A stretch of DNA of 64,000 nucleotides, from NCBI RefSeq assembly GCF_934561205.1, contig NZ_CAKTFU010000007.1, positions 1-64,000 of the forward strand. The letters run 5' to 3'. Below the pieces are notes generated by a model. That model was not told where the DNA came from and ran no database searches. It saw only the letters and a list, made by a program, of their open reading frames with translations. Origin of the DNA: an uncultured Gemmiger sp. GTDB lineage: Bacteria; Bacillota; Clostridia; Oscillospirales; Ruminococcaceae. Of this stretch, positions 8,824 to 18,978 are shown piece after piece. The translations under genes and the position numbers were made by a program. Position 1 is the stretch's first letter. Each line of letters opens with the position of its first letter.

Positions 8824-10296
8824 ATGAACGAAATTTCCGAATACAGCCAAGGTCTGCACGAGGAGTGCGGCGTCTTTGGCATCTACGATAAAACCGGCGA
8901 GACCGATATGGTCAGCGCCGTGTACAGCGCCCTGTATGCCCTGCAGCACCGCGGGCAAGAAAGCTGCGGCATTGCCCTGAACGTGGACGGTGTGCTTTCC
9001 GGCTACCGCGACCTGGGTCTTGTCAGCGAGGTTTTCACCAAGCGCGTGCTGGAGGAGCTGCCCCAGGGCGCCAAGATGGCGACCGGCCATGTGCGTTACG
9101 CCACCGCCGGGCAGCGCAGCCGCTCCAACGCCCAGCCGATGATTTTGCATCACTGCAAGGGCGCCATGGCGGTCTGCCACAACGGCAACCTTGTCAACGC
9201 CGCGCAGCTGCGCCGCAAGCTGGAGATGAGCGGTTCCATCTTCCACGGCACCTCGGACACCGAGGTCATTGCCTATCTGCTGACCCAGAACCGTCTGGTG
9301 ACCCCCAACATTGAGATGGCCGTCAGCCGCACGATGGACGACATCGAGGGTGCGTACAGTCTGGTCATTATGACCCACACCAAGCTGATCGCCGCGCGCG
9401 ACCCCCACGGCTTCCGCCCGCTGTGCATCGGCGCTTTGCCCGACGACAAGGGCTGGGTCTTTGCCAGCGAAACCTGCGGTCTGGATGCCGTCGGCGCCAA
9501 GTTTGTGCGCGACGTGCGCCCCGGCGAGGTCGTGATCGCCGACCGCCACGGTCTGCGCAGTCTGGACAGCCACTGCGGCATTGCCCCCCACACCCTGTGC
9601 GTGTTCGAGTACATCTACTTTGCCCGCCCCGACAGCGTGATCGAAGGCACCTGCGTACACGAAGCCCGTCTGCAGGCCGGACGTTTTCTGGCGCAGGAGC
9701 ATCCCGTGGAGGCCGATGTCGTCATCGGCGCGCCGGACTCCGGTCTGGACGCCGCGCTGGGCTACGCCCAGGAGAGCGGCATTCCCTACGGCGTGGGCTT
9801 TATCAAGAACAAGTATGTCGGACGTACCTTTATCCAGTCCACCCAGGCCCAGCGCGAGAGCAGCGTGCGCATCAAGCTGAACGCCATCTCCGCCACCGTC
9901 AAGGACAAGCGCGTTGTCTTGGTCGATGACTCCATCGTGCGCGGCACCACCAGCGCCCGCACCATCCGCCTGCTGCGCGAGGCGGGCGCCAAGGAAGTGC
10001 ATTACCGCATCAGCGCCCCGCCCTTTGTCCACCCCTGCTATTTCGGCACCGACATTCCCGACGAAAAGGACCTGATCGCCACCGGGCACACCGTCGAGGA
10101 GATCAACAAACTGGTCGGCTCGGATTCCCTTGGCTACCTGAGCATTGAACACGTTCAGCAGCTGGGCATCCACAGCAGCTGCGGCTACTGCACCGGCTGC
10201 TTTACCGGCAAGTATCCCGTTGCCCCGCCGACCGAACCCTTGGAGATCGTCTACGATAAACCCCTGAGCCAGTCCAACCCCAGCAAGATGCTGTGA
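8824..10296 (+). CDS. purF: Amidophosphoribosyltransferase
   Basis: First committed enzyme of purine synthesis, converting PRPP and glutamine to phosphoribosylamine. Its 490 residues comprise a short propeptide (residues 1-14) before the nucleophile Cys15 (EECGVFGIY), an N-terminal Ntn glutaminase domain, and a PRTase domain with PRPP loop VVLVDDSIVRGTT. The C-terminal cysteines SSCGYCTGC suggest the Bacillus-type 4Fe-4S enzyme matured by propeptide cleavage. In that family activity is feedback-inhibited by purine nucleotides. Confidence 0.98.
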   Translation: MNEISEYSQGLHEECGVFGIYDKTGETDMVSAVYSALYALQHRGQESCGIALNVDGVLSGYRDLGLVSEVFTKRVLEELPQGAKMATGHVRYATAGQRSRSNAQPMILHHCKGAMAVCHNGNLVNAAQLRRKLEMSGSIFHGTSDTEVIAYLLTQNRLVTPNIEMAVSRTMDDIEGAYSLVIMTHTKLIAARDPHGFRPLCIGALPDDKGWVFASETCGLDAVGAKFVRDVRPGEVVIADRHGLRSLDSHCGIAPHTLCVFEYIYFARPDSVIEGTCVHEARLQAGRFLAQEHPVEADVVIGAPDSGLDAALGYAQESGIPYGVGFIKNKYVGRTFIQSTQAQRESSVRIKLNAISATVKDKRVVLVDDSIVRGTTSARTIRLLREAGAKEVHYRISAPPFVHPCYFGTDIPDEKDLIATGHTVEEINKLVGSDSLGYLSIEHVQQLGIHSSCGYCTGCFTGKYPVAPPTEPLEIVYDKPLSQSNPSKML

Positions 10297-10322
10297 TGAC
10301 ATAACGAATGTAGGAGTTTGCA

Positions 10323-11363
10323 ATGGAAAAGAGTTATTCTGCCAGCTACGCCGCTGCCGGCGTGGATATTACCGCCGGGTACCGCTCGGTGGAATTGATG
10401 AAGCAATACGTTGCCCGCACCATGACCGAGAACTGCATCGGCGGCCTGGGCGGCTTCGGCGGCCTGTTTGAGCTGGATTGCACCGGCATGGAGCATCCCG
10501 TGCTGATCTCCGGCACCGACGGCGTCGGCACCAAGCTGCGCGTCGCCATGCTGCTGGACCGCCACGACACCATCGGCATCGACTGCGTTGCCATGTGCGT
10601 CAACGACGTCATCTGCGCCGGTGCCAAGCCGCTGGTGTTTCTGGACTACATCGCCTGCGGCCGCAACATTCCCGAAAAGATTGCCGAGATCGTCAAGGGC
10701 GTTGCCGAGGGCTGCGTGCAGGCAGGCTGCTCCCTCGTGGGCGGCGAAACCGCCGAGCATCCCGGCATGATGCCTGAGGACGAGTACGACCTGGCCGGCT
10801 TTACCGTGGGCGTTGTGGACAAGGCCAAGATCTTGTCCAACGCCGATATGCAGGCGGGCGACGTGCTGATCGCCCTGCCCAGCACCGGGGTACATTCCAA
10901 CGGTTTCTCGCTGGTGCGCAAGATTTTTGACATTGACAACCACCCCGAGGTTCTGCAAAAAACCTTTGATGGCATGGACAAGCCCTTGGGCGAAGCCCTG
11001 CTGGCACCCACCCGCATCTATGTCAAGCCCGTGTTGGCGCTGCTGGATGAAGTGAAGGTCAAGGGCATCAGCCACATCACCGGCGGCGGCTTTTATGAGA
11101 ACATTCCCCGCAGCCTGAAGGACGGCTGCGCTGCCCGCATCGCCAAGGCGGACGTGCGCACCCCTGCCCTGTTTGACGTGATGCAGCGCGAGGGCGGCAT
11201 CTCCGAGCATGACATGTTCAACACCTTCAATATGGGCGTAGGCATGGTCGTGACCGTCGCCGCCGAGGACGCCGACAAGGCGATTGAAATTCTGCAGGCA
11301 CACGGCGAGGACGCCTACCGTCTGGGCACCGTCGTCGAAGGCAGCGGGGTCGAGCTGGTATGA
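10323..11363 (+). CDS. purM: Phosphoribosylformylglycinamidine cyclo-ligase (AIR synthetase)
   Basis: Closes the imidazole ring, converting FGAM and ATP to AIR. It has 346 residues. Family blocks are GTDGVGTKL, GGETAEHPG, STGVHSNGFSLVRK and HITGGGFYENIPR. Its stop overlaps the purN start (ATGA), indicating translational coupling. Confidence 0.98.
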   Translation: MEKSYSASYAAAGVDITAGYRSVELMKQYVARTMTENCIGGLGGFGGLFELDCTGMEHPVLISGTDGVGTKLRVAMLLDRHDTIGIDCVAMCVNDVICAGAKPLVFLDYIACGRNIPEKIAEIVKGVAEGCVQAGCSLVGGETAEHPGMMPEDEYDLAGFTVGVVDKAKILSNADMQAGDVLIALPSTGVHSNGFSLVRKIFDIDNHPEVLQKTFDGMDKPLGEALLAPTRIYVKPVLALLDEVKVKGISHITGGGFYENIPRSLKDGCAARIAKADVRTPALFDVMQREGGISEHDMFNTFNMGVGMVVTVAAEDADKAIEILQAHGEDAYRLGTVVEGSGVELV

Positions 11364-11953
11364 AGCGTGTAGCGGTTTTGGTTTCCGGCGGCGGCACCAA
11401 TTTGCAGGCGCTGCTGGACAGCGAGCGTCGGGGCGAAAACCCCAACGGCAGCATCTGTCTGGTGCTGGCCAGCAAGCCTGGCGTGTACGCTTTGCAGCGC
11501 GCCGCCGATGCCGGGGTAAAAAGCGTGGTGGTCAGCCGCAAGGCGTTTGCCACCGCCGAGGAATTTGACGAGGCGCTTTTGTACGAGCTGCAATCCAACC
11601 GCATTGACGTGGTGGTGCTGGCAGGTTTTTTGAGCGTTCTGGGCGAAAAGGTCATTGCGGCCTACCGCAACCGGATTTTGAACGTCCACCCCAGCCTGAT
11701 CCCCAGCTTTTGCGGGCCGGGCTATTACGGCCTGCGCGTACACGAGGCCGCCCTGGCGCGCGGCGTAAAAATCACCGGTGCCACGGTGCATCTTGTCAAC
11801 GAAGAATGTGACGGCGGGCCGATTTTGCTGCAAAAGGCCGTGGCCGTGCAGCCCGACGACACCCCCGAAACTTTGCAGAAACGCGTCATGGTGGAGGCCG
11901 AATGGCAGCTTTTGCCGCAGGCCCTGGCCATGGTTTGCCGTGATGAGGTATAA
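11360..11953 (+). CDS. purN: Phosphoribosylglycinamide formyltransferase
   Basis: Transfers the formyl group of 10-formyl-THF to GAR. It has 197 residues. VSGGGTNLQAL at the N-terminus binds phosphate, NVHPSLIPSF holds the catalytic Asn/His, and GATVHLVNEECDGGPIL holds the catalytic Asp. It overlaps purM by 4 bp and the next gene by 1 bp. Formate-dependent PurT is not seen. Confidence 0.97.
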   Translation: MKRVAVLVSGGGTNLQALLDSERRGENPNGSICLVLASKPGVYALQRAADAGVKSVVVSRKAFATAEEFDEALLYELQSNRIDVVVLAGFLSVLGEKVIAAYRNRILNVHPSLIPSFCGPGYYGLRVHEAALARGVKITGATVHLVNEECDGGPILLQKAVAVQPDDTPETLQKRVMVEAEWQLLPQALAMVCRDEV

Positions 11954-12687
11954 TGATGAAGAAAAATCTGAACAAGTTCCTGGCCGGAAACGATTACCCC
12001 GGCCGCGGCATTGTGCTGGGCCAAAGCCCCGACGGCGAAAAGGCCTACGTTGCCTACTGGATCATGGGCCGCAGCTCCAACAGCCGCAACCGCGTGTTTG
12101 AGCCGATTCCCGGCGGTATCCGCACGGTAGCCGCCGACCCCGCCAAGCTGGAGGACCCGCACCTGATCATCTACAACGCCGTGTTGACCCTGCGCGAGAC
12201 CACCGTGGTGACCAACGGCGACCAGACCGACACGATTGCCAAGTTTATCAGCGGCAATCTGTTCCCCGGCTACAGCTTTGAGGCCGCGCTTGCCACCCGC
12301 ACCTACGAGGACGATGCCCCTAACTTCACCCCCCGCATCTCCGGCGTGGTGGACAACCGCACCGGCGCATACAAGCTGTCCATCTTAAAATCCTGCGAGG
12401 GCAACGCCGCCAGCGTGCAGCGCCAGACCTTCGACTATCCCCAGCCCGTGGCCGGCGAGGGGCATTTCATCAGCACCTACCAGAAGAACGGCAGCCCCAT
12501 CCCCAGCTTTGCGGGCGAGCCGATGCGGGTAGCCATTGACGAGAACGACCCCGACAAGTTTGCCTACAAGCTGTGGGATTCCCTGAACGATGACAACAAG
12601 GTCAGCCTGTTTGTGCGCAGCATCAGCCTGGCGACCGGCACCTACGAGGATATGATCCTGAACAAGTACACCGCTGTGGAGGGTTAA
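11953..12687 (+). CDS. PurO-type IMP cyclohydrolase
   Basis: 244 residues of the stand-alone IMP cyclohydrolase family first known from archaeal PurO and also found in Clostridia. Recognisable blocks are YPGRGIVLGQSPDGEKA, IMGRSSNSRNRVF, VVTNGDQTDTI, PNFTPRISGVV and GEGHFISTYQ. It is unrelated to the N-terminal domain of bifunctional PurH. The following gene is an AICAR formyltransferase lacking that domain, so this protein most likely performs the last step, FAICAR to IMP. Two adjacent ATGs (11953, 11956) are possible starts. Confidence 0.9.
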   Translation: MMKKNLNKFLAGNDYPGRGIVLGQSPDGEKAYVAYWIMGRSSNSRNRVFEPIPGGIRTVAADPAKLEDPHLIIYNAVLTLRETTVVTNGDQTDTIAKFISGNLFPGYSFEAALATRTYEDDAPNFTPRISGVVDNRTGAYKLSILKSCEGNAASVQRQTFDYPQPVAGEGHFISTYQKNGSPIPSFAGEPMRVAIDENDPDKFAYKLWDSLNDDNKVSLFVRSISLATGTYEDMILNKYTAVEG

Positions 12688-12690
12688 TCA

Positions 12691-13872
12691 ATGAACGAGT
12701 TTCAGCTGAAATACGGCACCAACCCCAACCAGAAGCCCGCCCGCATCTACATGGCGGACGGCTCTGACCTGCCCGTGACCATTCTGAACGGCCGCCCCGG
12801 TTATATCAATTTCCTGGACGCCTTCAACTCCTACCAGCTGGTGCGCGACCTGAAAAAGGCGCTGGGTCTGCCCGCCGCCGCCAGCTTTAAGCATGTCTCC
12901 CCCGCCGGTGCCGCCGTGGGTCTGCCCCTGGACGACACACTGCGCAAGATGTACCACATCGCCCCCGAGACCGAGCTGTCCCCCCTGGCCTGCGCCTACG
13001 CCCGCGCCCGCGGTGCCGACCGTATGTCCAGCTTCGGGGACTGGATCGCCTTGTCCGATGTGTGCGATCTGTCCACCGCCAAGCTGATCCAGCACGAGGT
13101 ATCCGACGGCATCATCGCCCCCGGCTACGACGCCGACGCGCTGGAGGTTCTGAAAAGCAAGAAGAAGGGCAACTACGCCGTGGTCGCCATCGACCCCGAC
13201 TACACCCCCGCCCCGCTGGAAACCCGCACCGTCTTTGGCGTGACCTTTGAGCAGGGTCGCCAGGATCTGGAAATTTCCAACGAAACGATGCTGCAGAACA
13301 TCGTGACCGAGAACAAGGTCATCTCTGACGAGCAGCGCCGCGATCTGGTCATGAGCCTGATCGTGCTGAAATACACCCAGTCCAACAGCGTCTGCTATGT
13401 GCAGGGCGGCCAGACCATCGGCGTCGGCGCCGGGCAGCAGAGCCGCGTACACTGCACCCGTCTGGCGGGTCAGAAAGCCGACAACTGGCAGCTGCGCCAT
13501 ATGCCCAAGGTGCTGGAGCTGCCCTTCCGCGACGATATCGCCAAGCCCAACCGCGACAACGCCATTGACGTGTACATCGGCGACACGCCGGAGGACGTCA
13601 TCGGTGAGGATGTCTGGGCCGAGACCTTCACCCGCCGCCCTGAGCCGCTGACCGCCGAGGAAAAGCGCGCCTGGCTGGACAAGGTGACCGGCGTATCCTT
13701 GGGCAGCGATGCCTTCTTCCCCTTTGGCGACAACATTGAGCGCGCGCGCCGCAGCGGCGTGACCGCTATTGTGGAGCCGGGCGGCTCCATCCGCGACAGC
13801 CAGGTCATTGATACCTGCAACAAGTACGGTATCGCCATGGCATTCTGCGGCATCCGCCTGTTCCATCACTAA
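12691..13872 (+). CDS. Stand-alone AICAR formyltransferase (PurH C-domain only)
   Basis: Adds the second formyl group, AICAR to FAICAR. Its 393 residues correspond to the transformylase half of PurH. Visible blocks are KYGTNPNQKPARIY, KHVSPAGAAVG (catalytic Lys-His), SFGDWIALSD, GVGAGQQSRVHC and the C-terminal DAFFPFGDNIERA and VEPGGSIRDSQVI. No MGS-like IMP cyclohydrolase domain precedes it; the start follows the previous stop by 3 bp. Together with the preceding gene it replaces bifunctional PurH. Confidence 0.95.
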   Translation: MNEFQLKYGTNPNQKPARIYMADGSDLPVTILNGRPGYINFLDAFNSYQLVRDLKKALGLPAAASFKHVSPAGAAVGLPLDDTLRKMYHIAPETELSPLACAYARARGADRMSSFGDWIALSDVCDLSTAKLIQHEVSDGIIAPGYDADALEVLKSKKKGNYAVVAIDPDYTPAPLETRTVFGVTFEQGRQDLEISNETMLQNIVTENKVISDEQRRDLVMSLIVLKYTQSNSVCYVQGGQTIGVGAGQQSRVHCTRLAGQKADNWQLRHMPKVLELPFRDDIAKPNRDNAIDVYIGDTPEDVIGEDVWAETFTRRPEPLTAEEKRAWLDKVTGVSLGSDAFFPFGDNIERARRSGVTAIVEPGGSIRDSQVIDTCNKYGIAMAFCGIRLFHH

Positions 13873-13942
13873 ACCCAAATCCAACTTGCCTGCGCTGAAA
13901 ATTCTCCGCGGGCTGTTGGTGTTTTATACGGAGGGATCTTTT

Positions 13943-15229
13943 ATGAAGATTTTAGTTGTGGGCGGCGGCGGCCGTGAACACGCCATTATCCGCGCCCTGA
14001 AAAAAAGCCCCCGCTGCACCGAGATCTGGTGCGCCCCCGGCAACGGCGGTATCAGCTATGACGCCAAGTGCAAGGCCATCGCCGCCACCGACGTGCCCGC
14101 CATGGTCGCCTTTGCCAAGGAGGAAGCCTTTGACTACGTTGTGGTAGCGCAGGACGACCCGCTGGCACTGGGCATGGTGGATGAGTTGGCCAAGGTGGGC
14201 ATCCCCGCTTTCGGCCCCGACAAGGCTGCCGCCCGCATTGAGGCCAGCAAGGTGTTCAGCAAGGACTTGATGAAGAAATACGGCATCCCTACGGCCAAAT
14301 ACGAGACCTTTGACGATGCCGCCAAGGTCATGGACTATATCCGCGCCGAGGGCAAGTACCCCGTTGTCATCAAGGCGGACGGTCTGGCGCTGGGCAAGGG
14401 CGTGCTGATCTGCCAGAACGAGCAGGAGGCCGCCGACGGTGTCAAGGAAATTATGCTGGACAAAAAGTTCGGTGCCTCCGGCAACCACGTTGTGGTGGAG
14501 GAATTCCTGACCGGCCCCGAGGTCAGCGTGCTGAGCTTCTGCGACGGCAAGACCGTCAAGCCGATGGTTTCCAGCATGGACCACAAGCGCGCCCTCGACT
14601 ACGACGAGGGGCTGAACACCGGCGGTATGGGCACCGTGGCCCCCAACCCCTACTACACCGCCGAGGTTGCCGACCGCTGCATGAAGGAGATTTTCCTGCC
14701 CACGGTCGCCGCCATGCAGGCGGAGGACTGCCCCTTCAAGGGCTGCCTGTACTTCGGCCTGATGCTGACCCCCGACGGCCCCAAGGTCATTGAATACAAC
14801 TGCCGTTTCGGTGACCCTGAAACGCAGGTCGTGCTGCCCCTGCTGGAAAGCGACCTGCTTACCGTAATGCAGTCCACCACCGACGGCACACTGGACAAGA
14901 CCGAGGTGAAATTCCGTGACGGGGCTGCCGCCTGTGTCATTTTGGCCAGCGGCGGCTACCCCCTCGCCTACGAAAAGGGTAAGGAGATCACCGGCCTGAC
15001 CGACGGGCAGCTGGACGCCGCCGATGTGACGGTGTACCACGCAGGCACCGCCGTCAAGGAGGGCAAGCTCGTCACCAACGGCGGGCGCGTTCTGGGCGTG
15101 ACCGCCACCGCCGACACCCTGCCCGCCGCCTTGGAAAAGGCCTACGCCGCCAGCGAGAGCATCCGCTTTGACGGGCTGCACAAGCGCCATGACATCGGCG
15201 CCCGCGCGCTGGCTGCCATGCAGAACTGA
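13943..15229 (+). CDS. purD: Phosphoribosylamine-glycine ligase
   Basis: ATP-grasp ligase making GAR from phosphoribosylamine and glycine. It has 428 residues. The N-terminal GGGGREHAI loop, FGPDKAAARIEASKVFSK, VVIKADGLALGKGV, LDYDEGLNTGGMG and the ATP-grasp metal site EYNCRFGDPETQ are all present. The start at 13943 follows GGAGGGATC; the longer in-frame reading from 13769 overlaps the previous gene and is a shadow. Confidence 0.97.
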   Translation: MKILVVGGGGREHAIIRALKKSPRCTEIWCAPGNGGISYDAKCKAIAATDVPAMVAFAKEEAFDYVVVAQDDPLALGMVDELAKVGIPAFGPDKAAARIEASKVFSKDLMKKYGIPTAKYETFDDAAKVMDYIRAEGKYPVVIKADGLALGKGVLICQNEQEAADGVKEIMLDKKFGASGNHVVVEEFLTGPEVSVLSFCDGKTVKPMVSSMDHKRALDYDEGLNTGGMGTVAPNPYYTAEVADRCMKEIFLPTVAAMQAEDCPFKGCLYFGLMLTPDGPKVIEYNCRFGDPETQVVLPLLESDLLTVMQSTTDGTLDKTEVKFRDGAAACVILASGGYPLAYEKGKEITGLTDGQLDAADVTVYHAGTAVKEGKLVTNGGRVLGVTATADTLPAALEKAYAASESIRFDGLHKRHDIGARALAAMQN

Positions 15230-15260
15230 CCGATACTTCTATTTTTAGGAGGAAAATTCA

Positions 15261-18200
15261 ATGGTATATCGCATTTATGTTGAGAAAAAGCCCGGCTTTG
15301 ACGGCGAGGCGAAGGATCTTTGCCGCGAGCTGAAGGAGCTGCTGGGCATCACCCGTTTGCAGAACCTGCGTCTGGTGAACCGCTACGATGTCGAGGGCAT
15401 CGACGAAGCCCTGTTTGAAAAGGCGATCCCCACCGTTTTCAGCGAGCCGCCCGTCGACGTGACCTACGACGCCCTGCCCGCCGCACAGTACGTCTTTGCC
15501 GTGGAGTACCTGCCCGGCCAGTTTGACCAGCGTGCCGACTCTGCCAGCCAGTGCATCCAGCTGCTGAGCCAGGGCGAGCGCCCCGACGTGCGCAGCGCCC
15601 GCGTCTATTTGCTGGACGGCGATCTGACCGACGAGGACATCGCCGCCATCAAGAAGTATGTCATCAACCCCGTGGAGGCCCGCGAGGCCGATTTGGCCGA
15701 ACGCACTACCCTGAAGATGGACTTTGCCGTTCCCACCGAGGTGGAGACGCTGGACGGCTTTACCGCACTGGACGATGCCGCGCTGGAAACCTTCCGCAAC
15801 GAGAAGGGCCTGGCGATGGACCATGCCGACATCGTGTTCTGCCAGCAGTATTTCCGCAGCGAACACCGCGACCCCACCATCACCGAGATTCGCCTGATTG
15901 ATACCTACTGGTCTGACCACTGCCGCCACACCACCTTCGGCACCATTCTGGACAATGTGCAGATCGACGATGAGATGGTGCAGGCTGCCTTTGACCGCTA
16001 CATGGCTCTGCGCGCCGAAACCGGCCGCGACAAGAAGAACCGCACCCTGATGGACTGCGCCACCATCGCCGCCAAGGCGCTGAAGGAGCGCGGCGTGCTG
16101 AAAAATCTGGACGAGAGCGAGGAGATCAACGCCTGCACCGTCAAGATCCAGTGCAATGTGGACGGCGAGCTGCAGGATTGGCTGTTCCTGTTCAAGAACG
16201 AAACCCACAACCACCCCACCGAGATCGAGCCGTTCGGCGGTGCCGCCACCTGCATCGGCGGTGCCATCCGCGACCCGCTGTCCGGACGCAGCTATGTGTA
16301 TCAGGCGATGCGCGTCACCGGCGCTGCCGACCCGCTGAAACCGGTTTCCGAAACGATGCCCGGCAAGCTGCCCCAGCGCAAGCTGGTGACCACCGCCGCC
16401 GCCGGCTACTCCAGCTACGGCAACCAGATCGGCCTTGCCACCGGGCAGGTCGCCGAGCTGTACCACCCCGGCTATGCCGCCAAGCGCATGGAGATCGGCG
16501 CTGTGGTCGGCGCCACCCCCGCCAGCCATGTCCGCCGCGAGGAACCCGCCCCCGGCGATGTGGTCATCCTGCTGGGCGGCCGTACCGGCCGTGACGGCAT
16601 CGGCGGTGCCACCGGTTCCTCCAAGGCGCACAAGCTGACCAGCCTGGAAACCTGCGGCGCCGAGGTGCAGAAGGGCAACGCCCCCATTGAGCGCAAGCTG
16701 CAGCGCCTGTTCCGCCGTGAGGATGCCTGCCGTTTAATCAAGCGCTGCAACGACTTTGGTGCGGGCGGTGTTTCGGTTGCCATCGGTGAGCTGGCGGATG
16801 GTTTGAACATCGACCTGAACAAGGTCACCAAAAAGTACGAAGGTCTGGACGGCACCGAGCTGGCCATCTCCGAGAGCCAGGAGCGCATGGCCGTTGCCGT
16901 TGCCGCCGAGGATGCCCCCGCCTTTATGCAGTACGCTGCCGAGGAAAATTTGGAGGCGACCATCGTTGCCACCGTTACCGAGGAAAAGCGTATGCGCGAA
17001 TACTGGAACGGCAAGGCAATTGTCGATCTGTCCCGCGAGTTTTTGAACTCCAACGGTGCCGAGCGCCACGCCGATGTGCATATCCTGCCCGGTCATGTCT
17101 GGCAGCCCCAGTTTGCCGGCAGCAATTTTGCGGAAAAGCTGGAAAGCCTCGTCACCGATCTGAACGTCTGCAGCCAGAAAGGTCTGGGCGAGCGCTTTGA
17201 CTCCACCATCGGCGCGGCCACCGTGCTGATGCCCTACGGCGGCAAGTACCAGCTGACCCCCTCCATGGCCATGGTCGCCAAGCTGCCCGTGGACGGCGAA
17301 ACCACCACCTGCTCCGGCATGGCGTGGGGCTTCAACCCCTACCTGACCGAGGCCGACCCCTACCGCGGCGCCTACCTGGCCGTAGTGGAGAGCATCACCA
17401 AGCTGGTGTGCGCCGGTTTCCGCCACAAGGATATGTACCTGACCTTCCAGGAGTACTTTGAGCATCTGGGCGACGCCCCCGAGCGCTGGGGCAAGCCTAT
17501 GGCCGCCCTGCTGGGTGCGCTGGATGCCCAGATGGGTCTGGGCATTGCGTCCATCGGCGGCAAGGACAGTATGTCCGGCAGCTTTGAGGGGCTGGACGTT
17601 CCCCCGACGCTGGTCAGCTTTGCCACCGCCATCGGCGACACCCGCAATGTGCAAAGCCCCGAATTTAAGAAATCCAACAGCGCGGTCGTGCTGCTGCGCC
17701 CCAACTACAAGAACGGTCTGCCCGAAATCGGCAGCCAGATCGCCGTGTACAAGGCGGTAGAGCAGATGATTGCCGAGGGCAAGGTACTGTCCGCCGCCAC
17801 CCCCGGCTACGGCGGCATTGCCGAGGCGCTGTTCAAGATGTGCGTGGGCAACCATGTAGGCTTGCAGCTGTCCAACGACATTGACCCCGATACCCTGTTC
17901 AAGCCCGCCTACGGCTCGGTCATTCTGGAATTGCTGGACCCCTCTGCCGGTGAGTTCCTCGGCTTTACCACCGTGGATTACACGATGGAGGTCGGCGGCA
18001 AGTTCATTGACCTGGCCCGCCTGCAGGACAAGTGGGAAGGCAAGCTGGAGCCGGTATTCCCCTACCGCCGCGCCGGCGAGCAGGTGACCGCGCTGGAGTT
18101 TGACTGCCCCGCCAACAAGCGCAAGGCACCTGCCGTGCGCCTGGCCACCCCGCGCGTGGTCATTCCCGTGTTCCCGGGCACCAACTGCGAATATGACACT

Positions 18201-18947
18201 GCCCGCGCGTTCCGCCGTGCCGGCGGCGACCCGCACATTCTGGTTCTGAAAAACCTGACCCCTGCCGATGTTGCCGAAAGCTGCGAGGCGCTGGTTCGGG
18301 AATTGGACGAGGCACAGATTTTGATGCTGCCGGGCGGCTTCTCCGGCGGCGACGAGCCGGACGGCTCCGCCAAGTTTATTGCGGCGTTCTTCCGCGCCCC
18401 TGCGGTGGCCGATGCCGTCAACCGTCTGCTGAACCAGCGCGACGGTCTGGCACTGGGCATCTGCAACGGTTTCCAGGCGCTGATCAAGCTGGGTCTTGTG
18501 CCTTACGGCGAGATCCGCCCCATCACCAAGGACGACCCGACGCTGACCTTTAATACCATCCACCGCCACCAGAGTATGCTGGTGCGCACCCGCATCGCCA
18601 GCAACAAGAGCCCCTGGTTGAGCGAGTGCAGCGTCAACGACGAGCACCTGATCGCCATCAGCCACGGCGAGGGCCGCTTTGTCTGCGAGGAAAAGCTGCT
18701 GAACCAGCTGATTGCCAACGGTCAGGTTGCCACCCAGTATGTTGACCTTGCCTGCCAGCCCACGATGGATATGAGCTGCAACCCCAACGGCTCCGTGCTG
18801 GCCATTGAAGGCATCACCAGCCCCGACGGACGTGTGTTCGGCAAGATGGGTCACAGCGAGCGCAGCGGCGATCTGCTGTACAAGAACGTTACCGGCGACA
18901 AGTACCAGCCCCTGTTTGAAGGCGGCGTGAACTATTTTAAGCTGTAA
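15261..18947 (+). CDS. purL: Phosphoribosylformylglycinamidine synthase, single chain
   Basis: Converts FGAR, glutamine and ATP to FGAM. Its 1228 residues form the large single-polypeptide PurL, fusing a PurS-like N-terminal domain, two FGAM synthase halves (LIDTYWSDHCRH, NETHNHPTEIEPFGGAATC, GIASIGGKDSMSG) and a C-terminal class I glutaminase. The glutaminase part shows VFPGTNCEYDTA, MLPGGFSGGDEPDG and the nucleophile cysteine in GICNGFQALI. Most Bacilli split this into PurS, PurQ and PurL; the fused form is usual in many Clostridia. AGGAGG precedes the ATG. It is the last gene of the operon before a GC-rich hairpin. Confidence 0.98.
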   Translation: MVYRIYVEKKPGFDGEAKDLCRELKELLGITRLQNLRLVNRYDVEGIDEALFEKAIPTVFSEPPVDVTYDALPAAQYVFAVEYLPGQFDQRADSASQCIQLLSQGERPDVRSARVYLLDGDLTDEDIAAIKKYVINPVEAREADLAERTTLKMDFAVPTEVETLDGFTALDDAALETFRNEKGLAMDHADIVFCQQYFRSEHRDPTITEIRLIDTYWSDHCRHTTFGTILDNVQIDDEMVQAAFDRYMALRAETGRDKKNRTLMDCATIAAKALKERGVLKNLDESEEINACTVKIQCNVDGELQDWLFLFKNETHNHPTEIEPFGGAATCIGGAIRDPLSGRSYVYQAMRVTGAADPLKPVSETMPGKLPQRKLVTTAAAGYSSYGNQIGLATGQVAELYHPGYAAKRMEIGAVVGATPASHVRREEPAPGDVVILLGGRTGRDGIGGATGSSKAHKLTSLETCGAEVQKGNAPIERKLQRLFRREDACRLIKRCNDFGAGGVSVAIGELADGLNIDLNKVTKKYEGLDGTELAISESQERMAVAVAAEDAPAFMQYAAEENLEATIVATVTEEKRMREYWNGKAIVDLSREFLNSNGAERHADVHILPGHVWQPQFAGSNFAEKLESLVTDLNVCSQKGLGERFDSTIGAATVLMPYGGKYQLTPSMAMVAKLPVDGETTTCSGMAWGFNPYLTEADPYRGAYLAVVESITKLVCAGFRHKDMYLTFQEYFEHLGDAPERWGKPMAALLGALDAQMGLGIASIGGKDSMSGSFEGLDVPPTLVSFATAIGDTRNVQSPEFKKSNSAVVLLRPNYKNGLPEIGSQIAVYKAVEQMIAEGKVLSAATPGYGGIAEALFKMCVGNHVGLQLSNDIDPDTLFKPAYGSVILELLDPSAGEFLGFTTVDYTMEVGGKFIDLARLQDKWEGKLEPVFPYRRAGEQVTALEFDCPANKRKAPAVRLATPRVVIPVFPGTNCEYDTARAFRRAGGDPHILVLKNLTPADVAESCEALVRELDEAQILMLPGGFSGGDEPDGSAKFIAAFFRAPAVADAVNRLLNQRDGLALGICNGFQALIKLGLVPYGEIRPITKDDPTLTFNTIHRHQSMLVRTRIASNKSPWLSECSVNDEHLIAISHGEGRFVCEEKLLNQLIANGQVATQYVDLACQPTMDMSCNPNGSVLAIEGITSPDGRVFGKMGHSERSGDLLYKNVTGDKYQPLFEGGVNYFKL

Positions 18948-18978
18948 GCTGAAAATAGAGTTAAGAGTTGAGATAAGG

